64,000 nt of DNA from Corynebacterium sp. sy039 (GTDB lineage Bacteria > Actinomycetota > Actinomycetes > Mycobacteriales > Mycobacteriaceae), in contig NZ_CP042325.1 in the NCBI RefSeq assembly GCF_007904105.1, positions 930,001 to 994,000 on the forward strand, in the 5' to 3' direction. Below, piece by piece: positions 36,727-46,596 of the stretch. The notes beneath the pieces are model-generated. The model did not search any database. It saw nothing but the letters and a program-made list of their open reading frames with translations, and was not told where the DNA came from. The translations under genes were made by a program, and so were the position numbers. Position 1 is the stretch's first letter. Each line of letters begins with the position of its first letter.

Positions 36727-37500
36727 TTATTTAATCAAGAATCCTCCATCGACTGGTAATGCAACACCAGTGATGAATGCTGAGTCTGAAGATAATAAAA
36801 ATGCAATCGCAGCTGCGACATCGCTTGGCTTTGTTAAATGTCCCATAGGAATTGGTTTTGCCAATTCTGCTTTTCCTGCGTCCAGCTCTGCTCCTGTTGC
36901 GCCCAAAAGACCGTCAATCATAGGGGTATCGGCATCTGCTGGACAGATTGCATTGACACGTATTTTATCGGAAGCATGTTGAAGAGCCATCTGACGAGTA
37001 AGGTTAATGACAGCTCCTTTGGAAGCAGCATATGCACATTCATCATTATTGACCACAAAACCAAAAACGCTAGCGATATTTACGATGGATCCACCACCAT
37101 TTTTAAGAATATAAGGGATACCATATTTTCCAGTTAGGAAAATACTTTTTACGTTAACTGCCATCATCTTGTCCCACGCACTTTCAGAGCATTCGACGAC
37201 ACCTCCTTCGCCTAAAGCTATGCCCGCACAGTTGACAATTCCATCAAGTTTTCCAAAGACTTCTACAACGTGTTTAATACTGGCTTGGACTGCTTTTGCA
37301 TCCGTGACATCAGCTTGGACCGCAAGAGCAGATTCAGATTTGAGTGTGTTTAATTCGGAAACTGTGCGTTCGGCTGAGGCCAATTGCAAGTCAACCACTG
37401 CAATTTTTGCTCCCTCAGTAACCAAGCGAATTGCAGTTGCATATCCGAGTCCTGATCCGGCACCAGTGACAATATATACGTTATCTTTAAGACCGTTCAT
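36727..37500 (-). CDS. Short-chain dehydrogenase/reductase
   Basis: 257 residues with the NAD(P) motif TGAGSGLG, ..NCAGIA, catalytic Ser in NIASVFG and Tyr/Lys in YAASKGA, ending ..GVALPVDGGFL. The ATG at 37500 follows GGAGGA; a longer frame upstream lacks a site. It is the last gene of a minus-strand operon with the NCS1 permease and aldehyde dehydrogenase, so it likely oxidises an alcohol intermediate of the imported compound. Confidence 0.85.
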   Translation of the reverse strand: MNGLKDNVYIVTGAGSGLGYATAIRLVTEGAKIAVVDLQLASAERTVSELNTLKSESALAVQADVTDAKAVQASIKHVVEVFGKLDGIVNCAGIALGEGGVVECSESAWDKMMAVNVKSIFLTGKYGIPYILKNGGGSIVNIASVFGFVVNNDECAYAASKGAVINLTRQMALQHASDKIRVNAICPADADTPMIDGLLGATGAELDAGKAELAKPIPMGHLTKPSDVAAAIAFLLSSDSAFITGVALPVDGGFLIK

Positions 37501-37573
37501 AATTCCTCCATGTGTGTTATGTGACGAGTAGTGTTGCAAGATATGAAAGATTTTTATCAGTTTCAATAGCTCA

Positions 37574-38962
37574 TCATGAACCTCCTTTTGTTTCACTATG
37601 AGCGTCAGATCTTTTGTCTTTGCCTACTGTCATGAAGGCGCAGTACAAAAGACCTGGTAGTACAAGTGCGATAATCCATGAATAGTCAGTGTTTCCTATC
37701 CGCTCATAGATGAATCCCGTGAAAAAATCTGTTTTTGCAAAGGGAAGTTCCACAAGTAAAGTGAGGATATAGGCAGATATAGCTTTGGTATTGAAAGCTC
37801 CATATATACCATGTGGCGTGTATATATCTGGGATAAAATACTTTCCTTTGCGGACGAAAAAGTAGTCAGCTAGGTTTATACTTGTCCAAGGAAACAGTAG
37901 ATATCCCAGCACGATTAGTAGATTTCCGAAGAAAATCATAAATTCCCCAGATGCCAGGGTTGCTATTCCCATGGAAGAAATAAATACTATAAGGAATAGA
38001 AATAAACGCAGAGATAGCGAATTATTGATTTTTATAAAAGTGTCGATAATTGTGGTGAGTGCCATGAACGCCCCATAAAGGTTGAGAACATTTGTTGCAA
38101 TAACCCCAAGAACTACGAACACATATACTCCAGATGCCCAGGATTCAGGGAACATACCAGCAATAATTTTGCTTGGAGAACTACTATAGGAACGGAATTC
38201 GGTTGCAAGAATTGCTCCTAGGATCATCAACCATGTAGTGCTGACGACGAGTCCACTGTAAGTGTAAAAAGTTAATTTTTTTCCACTGGTGTTTGACGGT
38301 AAATATCTTGTGTAATCAGCAATATAAGGTGCAAATGTTAATTGCCAGGCGGCTGTTGCCGCTATCAATGATAAAAATGCAGATAAATTAAAGTCGGTAA
38401 TGGATAAAGCGTTTTCTGGAAGCCCTTTCTTCAGCGCCATAATAGTGACACCGACAAACCCGATACCAAGAAGAACTGCTAATATCTTTTCTGTTTTTTG
38501 GATGAGATTGAAACCATAAAAAGTGATGATGAGAACAATGATTCCAGAAAATATGATGCCAAAGAAGATATTTATACCACTTGCATCGGCTATGGCTTCA
38601 CCAGCTATTACTTGGTTACTAGCTACGTAACCAATATACATAATGAGGGTCGCAATTAGAGGGAGTACTGCACCATAATAGCCAAATTGTGCTCTACTTT
38701 GGATCATTTGTGGAATACCTAAGTGAGGTCCTTGAACTGCATGGCCTGCAACAAAGAGTGCTCCAATAAAATTTCCCAAGATTATTCCGACAGAAGTCCA
38801 AAAAACATTGAGCCCAATGGTGATCCCAATGCTTCCAGTTAGTGTGGTAAGAACCATCATATTCACGGAAAACCACAGTGGAAATTGCTCAGCTGGATGA
38901 CCACGTCGTTCAGATTCGGGAATAAATTCTATGGATCGTGTTTCTAATCCTTTGATATACAT
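37574..38962 (-). CDS. NCS1-family nucleobase/hydantoin/vitamin permease
   Basis: 462 residues with about twelve hydrophobic segments. The N-terminal SIEFIPESERRGHPAEQFPL then WFSVNM and the ..GPHLGIPQMIQSRAQFGYYGA motif are typical of NCS1 transporters (cytosine, purine, allantoin, hydantoin, pyridoxine). GGGAG precedes the ATG. It is encoded between the SDR and the aldehyde dehydrogenase. It points to a nitrogen-ring or nitrogen-rich substrate for the cluster, though the exact one is unknown. Confidence 0.85.
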   Translation of the reverse strand: MYIKGLETRSIEFIPESERRGHPAEQFPLWFSVNMMVLTTLTGSIGITIGLNVFWTSVGIILGNFIGALFVAGHAVQGPHLGIPQMIQSRAQFGYYGAVLPLIATLIMYIGYVASNQVIAGEAIADASGINIFFGIIFSGIIVLIITFYGFNLIQKTEKILAVLLGIGFVGVTIMALKKGLPENALSITDFNLSAFLSLIAATAAWQLTFAPYIADYTRYLPSNTSGKKLTFYTYSGLVVSTTWLMILGAILATEFRSYSSSPSKIIAGMFPESWASGVYVFVVLGVIATNVLNLYGAFMALTTIIDTFIKINNSLSLRLFLFLIVFISSMGIATLASGEFMIFFGNLLIVLGYLLFPWTSINLADYFFVRKGKYFIPDIYTPHGIYGAFNTKAISAYILTLLVELPFAKTDFFTGFIYERIGNTDYSWIIALVLPGLLYCAFMTVGKDKRSDAHSETKGGS

Positions 38963-38973
38963 TGTTTTCTCCC

Positions 38974-40461
38974 TTAGCCCCATTGAAACCATGTTGTTTT
39001 AAGATCTGTGTAGTTATTAAAAGCATGAACAGACAGATCTCGACCAAAACCGGATTGCTTAAAACCACCAAAAGGAGTAGTAAAACTCAAGGCATCAACC
39101 GTATTTACAGAAACTGTCCCAGCGTTAAGTACTGCCGATACTCTATTTGCTTTGGACAAGCTATTTGTCCAAACTGATGCTGCTAATCCGTATTTAGTGG
39201 CATTAGCAGCATCTATAGCATCTTGTTCTTCTCTAAACGAAGACACGATAGCTACGGGACCAAAAATCTCCGTTTGGTGTAAGAAGTGATCGCCTGGAAG
39301 ATTACCGATTATTGTTGGTTCAATATAGCAATCTGATCCATTGATTTGTAGCCGCTTTCCTCCTGCAAGAATTGTGCCATCGCTTTGAGCAGATTTTATT
39401 GCTGACCATACCTTTTGAGTATGTGACTGGGATACTAATGATCCTGTTCCACAGGAGGGGTCTAGAGGATCGCCTGGTTTGTATGCCTTACTTTCCTCAA
39501 TAAATTTTTCCACAAAGTGTTCATATATTGGTTCTTCCACAAAAATACGTGAATTAGCAGAGCACACCTCTCCTTGATTGTAAAAAGCGCCGAATGCAGC
39601 TTTTTGCGCAGCAAGTTGTAGATCTTCACAGTCTGCAAAGATTATGTTTGAGCTTTTGCCACCCGCTTCTAATGCTAAGCGCTTTAGATTCGATTCTCCT
39701 GCATAAATTTGGAGCAGCTTAGCAACTTCGGTAGACCCTGTAAAAGCTATCATATCCACGTCATTGTGTCGGGAAAGGGCTTGACCTGCTTCCTCTCCTG
39801 TGCCGGGAACTACGTTGATAACACCAGGTGGGAAACCTGCTTCAGTGGCAAGTTCAGCTAAACGCAGAGCTGAATAGGATGCCTCTAACGGCGGCTTTAC
39901 TACAACAGTATTTCCTACTGCTAATGCTGGGGCAATTTTCCACGTCAGAATTTCAAGTGGATAATTCCATGGAACAATTACTCCTATGACTCCAAGCGCT
40001 TCTCTTGTGACTTGAGCTGTTGCTTTAGGCGGTGTAACCGGGATAGAATCTTCCATTTTTTCTATAGCTTCTGCATAGAAACGGAAAAGAGCTGCGGCTC
40101 CGGGTATATCTATTGTTACCGCTTCTCGAATGGGCTTTCCCATTTCTAGACTATCGAGTAGTGCGAGTTCTTCAGCATTTTTATCAATTAAGGCTGCAAG
40201 GTTAGTTAGTAATTCTTTTCGATAAGTAACTCCATTTGTGTGCCATTGTCCTTGAGAGAAAGCTTGGCGAGCTGCAACCACTGCTGCATTGATATCGCTT
40301 GCTTCAGAGAGGCTTAAAGAGCCTATATACTCATTGTTTGCTGGATTTATTTTCTCTGTTGTTCTTTTGGAATCTGTTTCGATCCTTTGTCCGTTGATAA
40401 ATGGTCTTCCGTCGAAGTGCAAATTGCTTTGTAAATTGACCCAGTAGGCTTTTGTATTCAT
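38974..40461 (-). CDS. NAD(P)-dependent aldehyde dehydrogenase
   Basis: 495 residues with catalytic Glu in LALEAGGKSSNIIFAD and Cys in NQGEVCSANSRIFVEE, plus IVPWNYPLEILTWKIAPAL and ..TVSVNTVDALSFTTPFGGFK. It converts an aldehyde to its acid. It is first in the minus-strand operon with the permease and SDR and is transcribed toward them. The sequence is closest in style to betaine/aminoaldehyde dehydrogenases, but I would not name a substrate. Confidence 0.85.
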   Translation of the reverse strand: MNTKAYWVNLQSNLHFDGRPFINGQRIETDSKRTTEKINPANNEYIGSLSLSEASDINAAVVAARQAFSQGQWHTNGVTYRKELLTNLAALIDKNAEELALLDSLEMGKPIREAVTIDIPGAAALFRFYAEAIEKMEDSIPVTPPKATAQVTREALGVIGVIVPWNYPLEILTWKIAPALAVGNTVVVKPPLEASYSALRLAELATEAGFPPGVINVVPGTGEEAGQALSRHNDVDMIAFTGSTEVAKLLQIYAGESNLKRLALEAGGKSSNIIFADCEDLQLAAQKAAFGAFYNQGEVCSANSRIFVEEPIYEHFVEKFIEESKAYKPGDPLDPSCGTGSLVSQSHTQKVWSAIKSAQSDGTILAGGKRLQINGSDCYIEPTIIGNLPGDHFLHQTEIFGPVAIVSSFREEQDAIDAANATKYGLAASVWTNSLSKANRVSAVLNAGTVSVNTVDALSFTTPFGGFKQSGFGRDLSVHAFNNYTDLKTTWFQWG

Positions 40462-40607
40462 CTTTGTTTCCTGTTCGCTGAAAAGTATTAGATATCGAAT
40501 ACCTATTGATTAACCATTATTTTGGTTCATTTCAGTTGTGTAAAACAGAAAAATAAGAATTAGGGTATCTCCAAAATAGATTTAGAAGGATAAAATTATC
40601 TAGAAAA

Positions 40608-41525
40608 CTATAGGTGATGTGAATTTACCTGCATGAAAACATGATGGAATGAGTCTCTAAAAGCTTTTCCCTTTCGTGAAAGCGGTTCATCGTTCCGGGA
40701 TATAATGCCAATTTGTAGATCACTGGAGTACCCCTCAATGGGGATCATGTTAAGTGGAAGTCCTTCATTGGTAAGTCCATGTGTTGGACCTTGATTGAGA
40801 AGTGCGTATCCATAACCTCTGGCAGCCATGGAGCGTACGGCTTCGAAACTCTCAAATTTGTAGGCGATTTGTGGTATTAAGTTTGCGCGATCAAATACAG
40901 ACAAGAAATAGTCTGCAGATTTTCCGAGATTGAGGAGTATGAGTGGATCTGAAATCAATTCTTCCAGTTTTATGCTGGTACGTTTTGCCAACGGGTGTTC
41001 TTCGGAAAGCCCTGCGAAAAGATCGACTGTGCCAATTTCTTCGAACTTTATATTGGGGCCATAGTCAAAGTTATAAGCGATTGCTGCTTCTATTTCTCGT
41101 GTAAGTAATGCAGATTCCAACTGGACAGCATTGTATTGACGCATTTCAACCGTTAGACCTTGATGTACGGAATTGAGTTGTTCGATGACAGGCGGAATCC
41201 AAAATTGTCCGAGTGTTGTAAAGCAGCCTGCTGTCAAAAGGCCAGATAGTTCCTCAGAGGAAATGTTTTCTACAGCTTCATCAATTTGTCGTAGTCCTTG
41301 TGTGACCATTTGGTAGAAACGTAATCCCTCGTCGGTGAGAGATACTCCTTTTGATCTTAAACGGTGAAATAATTGCTCTCCAACAGTACTTTCTAATTGG
41401 GAAATTGCTGTTGATATAGCGGATTGTGCAATGTACATATCGTCTGCGGCTGCGCTCATTGATCCCAATTCAGCAACTCTTGTGAAATAGCGAAGCTGAG
41501 TCATGGTAAGTCGTGTTGTGTTCAA
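40608..41525 (-). CDS. LysR-type regulator of the catabolic cluster
   Basis: 305 residues with HTH MTQLRYFTRVAELGSMSAAA then QSAISTAISQLESTVG, and the usual ligand-binding domain. It is divergent from the flavin monooxygenase gene and lies between the two arms of the cluster, so it probably controls both. The first ATG is seven codons before MTQLRYF; either could be the start. Confidence 0.8.
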   Translation of the reverse strand: MNTTRLTMTQLRYFTRVAELGSMSAAADDMYIAQSAISTAISQLESTVGEQLFHRLRSKGVSLTDEGLRFYQMVTQGLRQIDEAVENISSEELSGLLTAGCFTTLGQFWIPPVIEQLNSVHQGLTVEMRQYNAVQLESALLTREIEAAIAYNFDYGPNIKFEEIGTVDLFAGLSEEHPLAKRTSIKLEELISDPLILLNLGKSADYFLSVFDRANLIPQIAYKFESFEAVRSMAARGYGYALLNQGPTHGLTNEGLPLNMIPIEGYSSDLQIGIISRNDEPLSRKGKAFRDSFHHVFMQVNSHHL

Positions 41526-41702
41526 TGAAAACCCTCTTATTAATTCGCCTTGTTTTATATCGTGGAGGAGTATTTATCACTTTTTCAGATATAGACTTTC
41601 GGAAAATGATAGTTGATATATATCTATTAGACAATCAAAATTGTATTCACAGCACATAAAAAGCGAAACACTATCCTAGTGATTTCATGGAATGGAGCGT
41701 GA

Positions 41703-42962
41703 ATGATGAAGAATATCATGACTGAGGTTGTTGTGGTTGGTGCTGGTCAAGCAGGAATAGCGACAAGTGAGCATCTCAAAGAAAAAGGTATTAACCATGT
41801 AGTTCTTGAAAGAGATTGTATTGCAGCACGCTGGCGGAAAGAGCGATGGGACTCCCTGGTAGCCAACGGTCCTGTTTGGCATGATCGTTTTCCTAACCTT
41901 GCATTTGGAGGCGAACAAGATCGTTTTGCTTCTAAAGAAGAAATTGCGGATTATATGGTTGAGTATGCGGAAAAGTTTGATCTGCCCATTGTCGAAGGAG
42001 TGGAAGTACTTCAGGTAACGCGTAAAAATAGACAAAGTGGTTTTGTCGTCAGCACGTCTCATGGAACCTATGAGTGCGGTTATGTAGTTGCTGCGACGGG
42101 TGCCTTTCAGATTCCAATAATTCCACCGATAGTTCCTGAAAAGAGCCATATTGCCCAAATCCATTCTTCGGATTATCGCAATCCGAATAGCATCCCTGAA
42201 GGTGGAGTTCTTGTTGTTGGTGCTGGGTCTTCAGGCGTACAAATTGCAGAAGAGCTTCGAGCTTCTGGAAGAGAAGTGTATTTATCGGTAGGACCACATG
42301 ATCGTCCACCACGTAGTTATCGCAATCGTGATTTTGTTTATTGGCTAGGTGTTCTCGGTAAATGGGATATGGTAGCCCCTCAAGAGGAGACGCAACACGT
42401 AACTATTGCAGTAACAGGAGCAAAAGGGGGGTATACCATTGATTTTCGTGACCTAGCATCTGCGGGAATCACTTTAGTTGGGCGTACTGTTTCTTTCAAG
42501 AACGGAATTATATATTTTGCGGGAGATCTTGCGCAAAATATTCGTTCAGGAGATGAAAATTATCTTTCCTTATTGCGAGAAGCAGATGCATATATCGCAG
42601 AGCATGGCCTACAACTTCCAATAGAACCTGAGGCCTATGAACTTGGGGAAGATCCTGATTGCGTCAAAAATCCTGTCCTTGAACTTAATTTGATCGAATC
42701 AGGTATCTCTACCATCATTTGGTCGACTGGTTTTGGCAGAGACTATACCTGGTTAGATGTTGATAAAGCGACCGACGAAGAAGGAAAACCTAACCAGACA
42801 CGAGGAATTTCTGAGGCACATGGTATCTATTTCGTTGGTTTACCATGGCAGTCTCGACGTGGTTCATCATTTATCTGGGGTTCTTGGCATGATGCGAAAT
42901 TTGTTGTCGATCAAATAGATATTCAACGGAATTATCGTGATTACGCTAATCCAAAAGATTAA
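41703..42962 (+). CDS. FAD-dependent flavin-containing monooxygenase (CzcO/YUC-like)
   Basis: 419 residues with two Rossmann motifs, VVVVGAGQAGIATSEHL near the start (FAD) and VLVVGAGSSGVQIAEEL near residue 175 (NADPH), and ..RWRKERWDSLVANGPVWHD.. and ..WSTGFGRDY. Such enzymes hydroxylate or Baeyer-Villiger-oxidise small molecules, including N-heterocycles. GGAG precedes the ATG. It is the first gene of a plus-strand operon (then Rid, DUF1028, M20) and probably performs the first oxidation. Confidence 0.8.
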   Translation: MMKNIMTEVVVVGAGQAGIATSEHLKEKGINHVVLERDCIAARWRKERWDSLVANGPVWHDRFPNLAFGGEQDRFASKEEIADYMVEYAEKFDLPIVEGVEVLQVTRKNRQSGFVVSTSHGTYECGYVVAATGAFQIPIIPPIVPEKSHIAQIHSSDYRNPNSIPEGGVLVVGAGSSGVQIAEELRASGREVYLSVGPHDRPPRSYRNRDFVYWLGVLGKWDMVAPQEETQHVTIAVTGAKGGYTIDFRDLASAGITLVGRTVSFKNGIIYFAGDLAQNIRSGDENYLSLLREADAYIAEHGLQLPIEPEAYELGEDPDCVKNPVLELNLIESGISTIIWSTGFGRDYTWLDVDKATDEEGKPNQTRGISEAHGIYFVGLPWQSRRGSSFIWGSWHDAKFVVDQIDIQRNYRDYANPKD

Positions 42963-42979
42963 AAACATAAGGAGAGAAC

Positions 42980-43396
42980 ATGAAATATACCCGTATTCGC
43001 CCGTTTAATACTAAAGACACATATCCTGAACAAAATCTTTCTAACGATCTTTGCCAGGCGGTTGTTGCGAATAATCTGGTCTTCTTACGTGGACAAATTG
43101 GTCAGGATCTTGATACTCGGGAGTCTGTTGGCATTGGTGATGTTAAAGCACAAGCAGAGAAAGCAATGGCAAATATCAATTTGCTGTTGTCGGAGGCAGG
43201 TGGTTGCCTTGAGGATATTGTCAAAATTACTGTTTATTTAACAGATATTCGTTATCGAGAACCTGTTTACAACGTTATAGGTAAATGGCTCAAGGGAGTT
43301 TTTCCAGTGTCGACAGGTCTTGTAGTTGATGCACTTGCTCGTCCAGAGTGGCTGGTGGAAATTGATGCCACTGCCGTACTTTCTGACAGTAATTAG
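42980..43396 (+). CDS. Rid/YjgF-family protein without the RidA arginine
   Basis: 138 residues (..VVANNLVFLRGQIGQDLD.. DIVKITVYLTDIRYREPVYN.. FPVSTGLVVDALARPEWLVE). In RidA the position after FPA is Arg, needed to deaminate enamines/imines; here the segment reads FPVSTG, without that Arg. This places it with non-RidA Rid subfamilies found in catabolic clusters. AAGGAGAG precedes the ATG, 17 bases after the monooxygenase stop. The chemistry is therefore open. Confidence 0.8.
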   Translation: MKYTRIRPFNTKDTYPEQNLSNDLCQAVVANNLVFLRGQIGQDLDTRESVGIGDVKAQAEKAMANINLLLSEAGGCLEDIVKITVYLTDIRYREPVYNVIGKWLKGVFPVSTGLVVDALARPEWLVEIDATAVLSDSN

Positions 43397-43478
43397 TGCC
43401 GTATCACATAGTGGTGTGCAAAAACAATAATTGGATTGTTTTTAGAACATGGTCAAATGAAATTTTAGGAGAAATGGG

Positions 43479-44147
43479 TTGACATTTTCTATTATTGCTA
43501 GAGATGAAACCGGTGCACTGGGGCAAGCGGTAGCATCTTCTTCACCTGCTGTTGCTGCTCGATGTATGCACTTACGCGGTAATGTGGGCGCAGTGGCATC
43601 ACAAAATATTACTGATCCACGTTTTGGTAGTTTTTTATTAGATCGACTTGCCGACGGATTTTCCGCGTCTGATGCGTTTAGACAGCTTGCAGCGCTTGAT
43701 AATACATTGAGTTATCGGCAAATTACTATCTTGCCATTTTCAGGTTCTGGCTATGCATATTCAGGTAAAAATACTTTAGGTATTCATCATCAAATTATCA
43801 GTGATGATTGCGTGGTGGCAGGGAATATGTTGGCTGGTGAGGATGTTATCTTGGCTATGCTAGAAGCCTTTGAGAAAGCCCCTGGTGAATTAGAATACCG
43901 ATTGCTGAAAGCAATGAAAGCAGGACAATATGCTGGAGGAGAAGCTGGACCAATACATTCGGTTGGCTTGGGTGTTGTACGTAAAGCAGGGTGGGTTGAA
44001 ACTGATTTACGCGTCGATTGGTCTGAGGTTCCATTAGAAGATCTGGAATCACTCTTGAATGTATGGATGCCTCAGCGTGATGATTACGTTATACGTGGGG
44101 TAAAACCACATGTAGCACCTGCTTATGGAGTTCCTGGTGAAAAGTAA
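43479..44147 (+). CDS. DUF1028 (Ntn-hydrolase-like) protein
   Basis: 222 residues from a TTG start (TAGGAG eight bases upstream). The start TFSIIARDETGALGQAVASS then SPAVAARCMHLRGNVGAVAS fits DUF1028, a family with a predicted N-terminal nucleophile hydrolase fold of unknown function that appears in amidohydrolase clusters. Its end overlaps the M20 gene by eleven bases. The role is inferred from the neighbours: cleavage of an amide or other C-N bond. Confidence 0.75.
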   Translation: MTFSIIARDETGALGQAVASSSPAVAARCMHLRGNVGAVASQNITDPRFGSFLLDRLADGFSASDAFRQLAALDNTLSYRQITILPFSGSGYAYSGKNTLGIHHQIISDDCVVAGNMLAGEDVILAMLEAFEKAPGELEYRLLKAMKAGQYAGGEAGPIHSVGLGVVRKAGWVETDLRVDWSEVPLEDLESLLNVWMPQRDDYVIRGVKPHVAPAYGVPGEK

Positions 44148-45288
44148 ATTAAAAAGCATTGCTGCGGAAAAAGTAAAGCAAGAATTGTATTTATTAGTTG
44201 AACTGTCCGAGTGGCTTCATGCACATCCTGAAGTAGCATGGCAAGAATATGAGTCGTCAACTCGTTGCACTGAATATCTACGTCAAAAGGGTTTTTCTAT
44301 AGAAGAAAAATATGTTGGCATCGATACTGCTTTTCGTGCTGTTAAAGGAACTGGTACTCGACGTATTGGGGTCATGGCTGAATACGATGCATTACCTGGA
44401 ATCGGACATGCATGTGGCCATAACCTGATCGCTAGTATGTCTCTAGGGGCTGGTCTAGCATTAGCGGAAGTTGCAGATGAACTGGATATTACAGTTGAGG
44501 TTTATGGCACACCAGCTGAAGAAGGGGGAGGCGGAAAAATTGAAATGCTTGATCGTGGTGCGTTTGCAGGTCTTGATTTCGCAATGATGGCTCATCCTGC
44601 ACCAGTTGATGTCAGTAGAGCACAACCCTTTGCAGTGATGCATTGGCAGATAAATTTTATAGGGAAAGCATCTCATGCAGCTGCTTATCCCAGTGAGGGA
44701 ATAAATGCTTCAGATGCGTTTATTATTTCTGAAGTTGCTCTTGGCCTTTTGCGGCAGCAACTTCCTCCTACAGTACGCGTGCATGGCATCCTTACTAAAG
44801 GAGGCGATGCCCCTAACGCAATACCGCATAGAACACAGGGGCGTTGGTATGTGAGAGCTTCTACTATGACTGAGCTCAAAGAAACAGCTGAGAAAGTAAA
44901 AAATTGTTTTCAAGCAGGTGCTTTAGCGACTGGTTGTGAGTTATCCATTATCGAAGAGTCAAAACCATATTCAGATTTTCTGATAGATGAGCCAGCACTG
45001 GCTTTTTATGAGAGAAATGCGAAGGCACTGGGGCGAAAATTATATAGAGATGGACCAGAGACACATATGTGTCAGGCCTCCACTGATTTTGCAAATGTTT
45101 CGCATATAACACGAGCTATTCATCCATACATAGGTGTAAATTCTTTTCCTGTTCTTAACCATCAGGCTGAATTTGCTGATGCATGTATTGGCTCAGTGGC
45201 AGAACAAGCACTTTCTGATGGAGCGACAGCGCTTGCTTGGACTGCTATCGACGTGGCTTTGGAATGGAAGAAAGATACTACTGATTAA
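44137..45288 (+). CDS. M20-family amidohydrolase (AbgB/PM20D2-like)
   Basis: About 383 residues. Metal ligands are visible in MAEYDALPGIGHACGHN, TPAEEGGGGK, MMAHPAPVD and near the end VLNHQAEFADA. Such enzymes split N-acyl amino acids or related amides. A GTG at 44137 follows GGAG at six bases; an ATG four codons upstream is possible. It closes the catabolic operon. The natural amide is not known. Confidence 0.8.
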   Translation: MKSKLKSIAAEKVKQELYLLVELSEWLHAHPEVAWQEYESSTRCTEYLRQKGFSIEEKYVGIDTAFRAVKGTGTRRIGVMAEYDALPGIGHACGHNLIASMSLGAGLALAEVADELDITVEVYGTPAEEGGGGKIEMLDRGAFAGLDFAMMAHPAPVDVSRAQPFAVMHWQINFIGKASHAAAYPSEGINASDAFIISEVALGLLRQQLPPTVRVHGILTKGGDAPNAIPHRTQGRWYVRASTMTELKETAEKVKNCFQAGALATGCELSIIEESKPYSDFLIDEPALAFYERNAKALGRKLYRDGPETHMCQASTDFANVSHITRAIHPYIGVNSFPVLNHQAEFADACIGSVAEQALSDGATALAWTAIDVALEWKKDTTD

Positions 45289-45417
45289 CATCAGTAACAC
45301 AATGGAAAATTTCATAGTGTTGAGAAGGGATAGCCTTCTGTATAGTGCACATTATTTTGTTCGATACAAAAATATAAAGAAATTTTCTTTCCCCAGCTAC
45401 TTCCCATAAACACTCCA

Positions 45418-46581
45418 GTGGATCTTCAGGTATTCTCCACGTTCTTCTCATGTCGCAACAATATGGTGAGTTGCGTGCAGATAAAAACTAGAAGCAATAG
45501 TGCTTATATTCATGGAAAGAATAGTCATAAATTAGGTAAATACCTGAGGAAGAGCAGTGCTACCGCACTATTTTCTCAAAATCGCATCATCGGTCTAGAC
45601 CTAGCCCGCGCTTTAGCGCTAATGGGTATGATCGTTGCTCATCTTTTTTCGGCAGAAGGTTCAGCCAATTTCATTTTTCACGGTTTCCCATCAGCGTTAT
45701 TTGCCATTTTGGCTGGCGTTTCGCTTGGACTGATGAGTGATAAAGCAGTGAAGGCTGGTGGACAAGAGCTGACGATTATGCGTCATCGTTTAATGGTCAG
45801 AGGAGTGCTTTTGTTCTTGTTGGGAGTGATATTGGAGCCGTTATCGGGAAGTATTCTGGTGGTTCTGCAAGTTTTTGGATTGTGCTACATTGCTTTGTGT
45901 TGTGCCCCACGCTGGCAAACCCGAACTCTTGTTGTTGTCGCTATATGGCTACTTGCTATCACCGTAACAGCGCAGGTAGTTGCTGCAGTTTATACGCAGC
46001 CATTTGAGGTTCTTTCTTTCCCTTATCCTGCTGCGGCTTGGGCGTTTTATATGGTTATTGGTATTATCGCTTACCGATTTATGCTTGATAATTCTCGCGT
46101 ACTCTATTCAATCATTGCTATAGCCATTCCAGTTGTATCTCTGGGTGTGTGGTTGCGCCATGCTTTTGATTGGGAGACATTAGTGAGTTCAAGCGATAAG
46201 AATATTGCTTTTGTTGCAGCGGCATTGAATGCAACATCACACTCGGGGGCATTGATAGATGTGCTTTCTACCACTGTGGGTGCTTTAGCTTTGTTATCTA
46301 TGTGCTTGTTGCTATGCCAGGTGCCATATGTAGCTAGAGTTGCGTATCCTCTGCAGTGTCTTGGTTCTATGCCGTTGACTTTCTATGTCCTACATCTCCT
46401 TAGTGCTGGACTTGCTGAAAAATTATCGCTAAATATGACGACTATTGGGTGGAGTTCTCTTTTGGGATTCCTTATTCTTGCGACGATAATGCGTCGCTTT
46501 TGCAGGCAGGGCCTTTTAGAACGAGCAATAAAAGAGGCGATCCTGACAGCAACAAACACCACACTTCCTGCACGATTCTAA
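45418..46581 (+). CDS. DUF418/DUF1624-like multi-pass membrane protein
   Basis: 387 residues from a GTG without clear ribosome site; the first ~50 residues are doubtful and an ATG at 45463 may be the start. The motif RIIGLDLARALALMGMIVAHL then HGFPSALFAILAGVSLGLMS is typical of DUF418/DUF1624 (predicted acyltransferase-like membrane proteins). About ten hydrophobic segments follow. The protease gene starts 15 bases after its stop, so the two form an operon next to the bacteriocin locus. Confidence 0.7.
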   Translation: MDLQVFSTFFSCRNNMVSCVQIKTRSNSAYIHGKNSHKLGKYLRKSSATALFSQNRIIGLDLARALALMGMIVAHLFSAEGSANFIFHGFPSALFAILAGVSLGLMSDKAVKAGGQELTIMRHRLMVRGVLLFLLGVILEPLSGSILVVLQVFGLCYIALCCAPRWQTRTLVVVAIWLLAITVTAQVVAAVYTQPFEVLSFPYPAAAWAFYMVIGIIAYRFMLDNSRVLYSIIAIAIPVVSLGVWLRHAFDWETLVSSSDKNIAFVAAALNATSHSGALIDVLSTTVGALALLSMCLLLCQVPYVARVAYPLQCLGSMPLTFYVLHLLSAGLAEKLSLNMTTIGWSSLLGFLILATIMRRFCRQGLLERAIKEAILTATNTTLPARF

Positions 46582-46596
46582 AGAAAGGACAGAGTT

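Noticed and set aside
42424..42431. Run of six G in the flavin monooxygenase gene
   Set aside because: In frame in an intact gene and too short for frequent slippage.
45316..45345. AGAAGG/CCTTCT hairpin after the amidohydrolase
   Set aside because: Six pairs and no T run; too weak to call a terminator.
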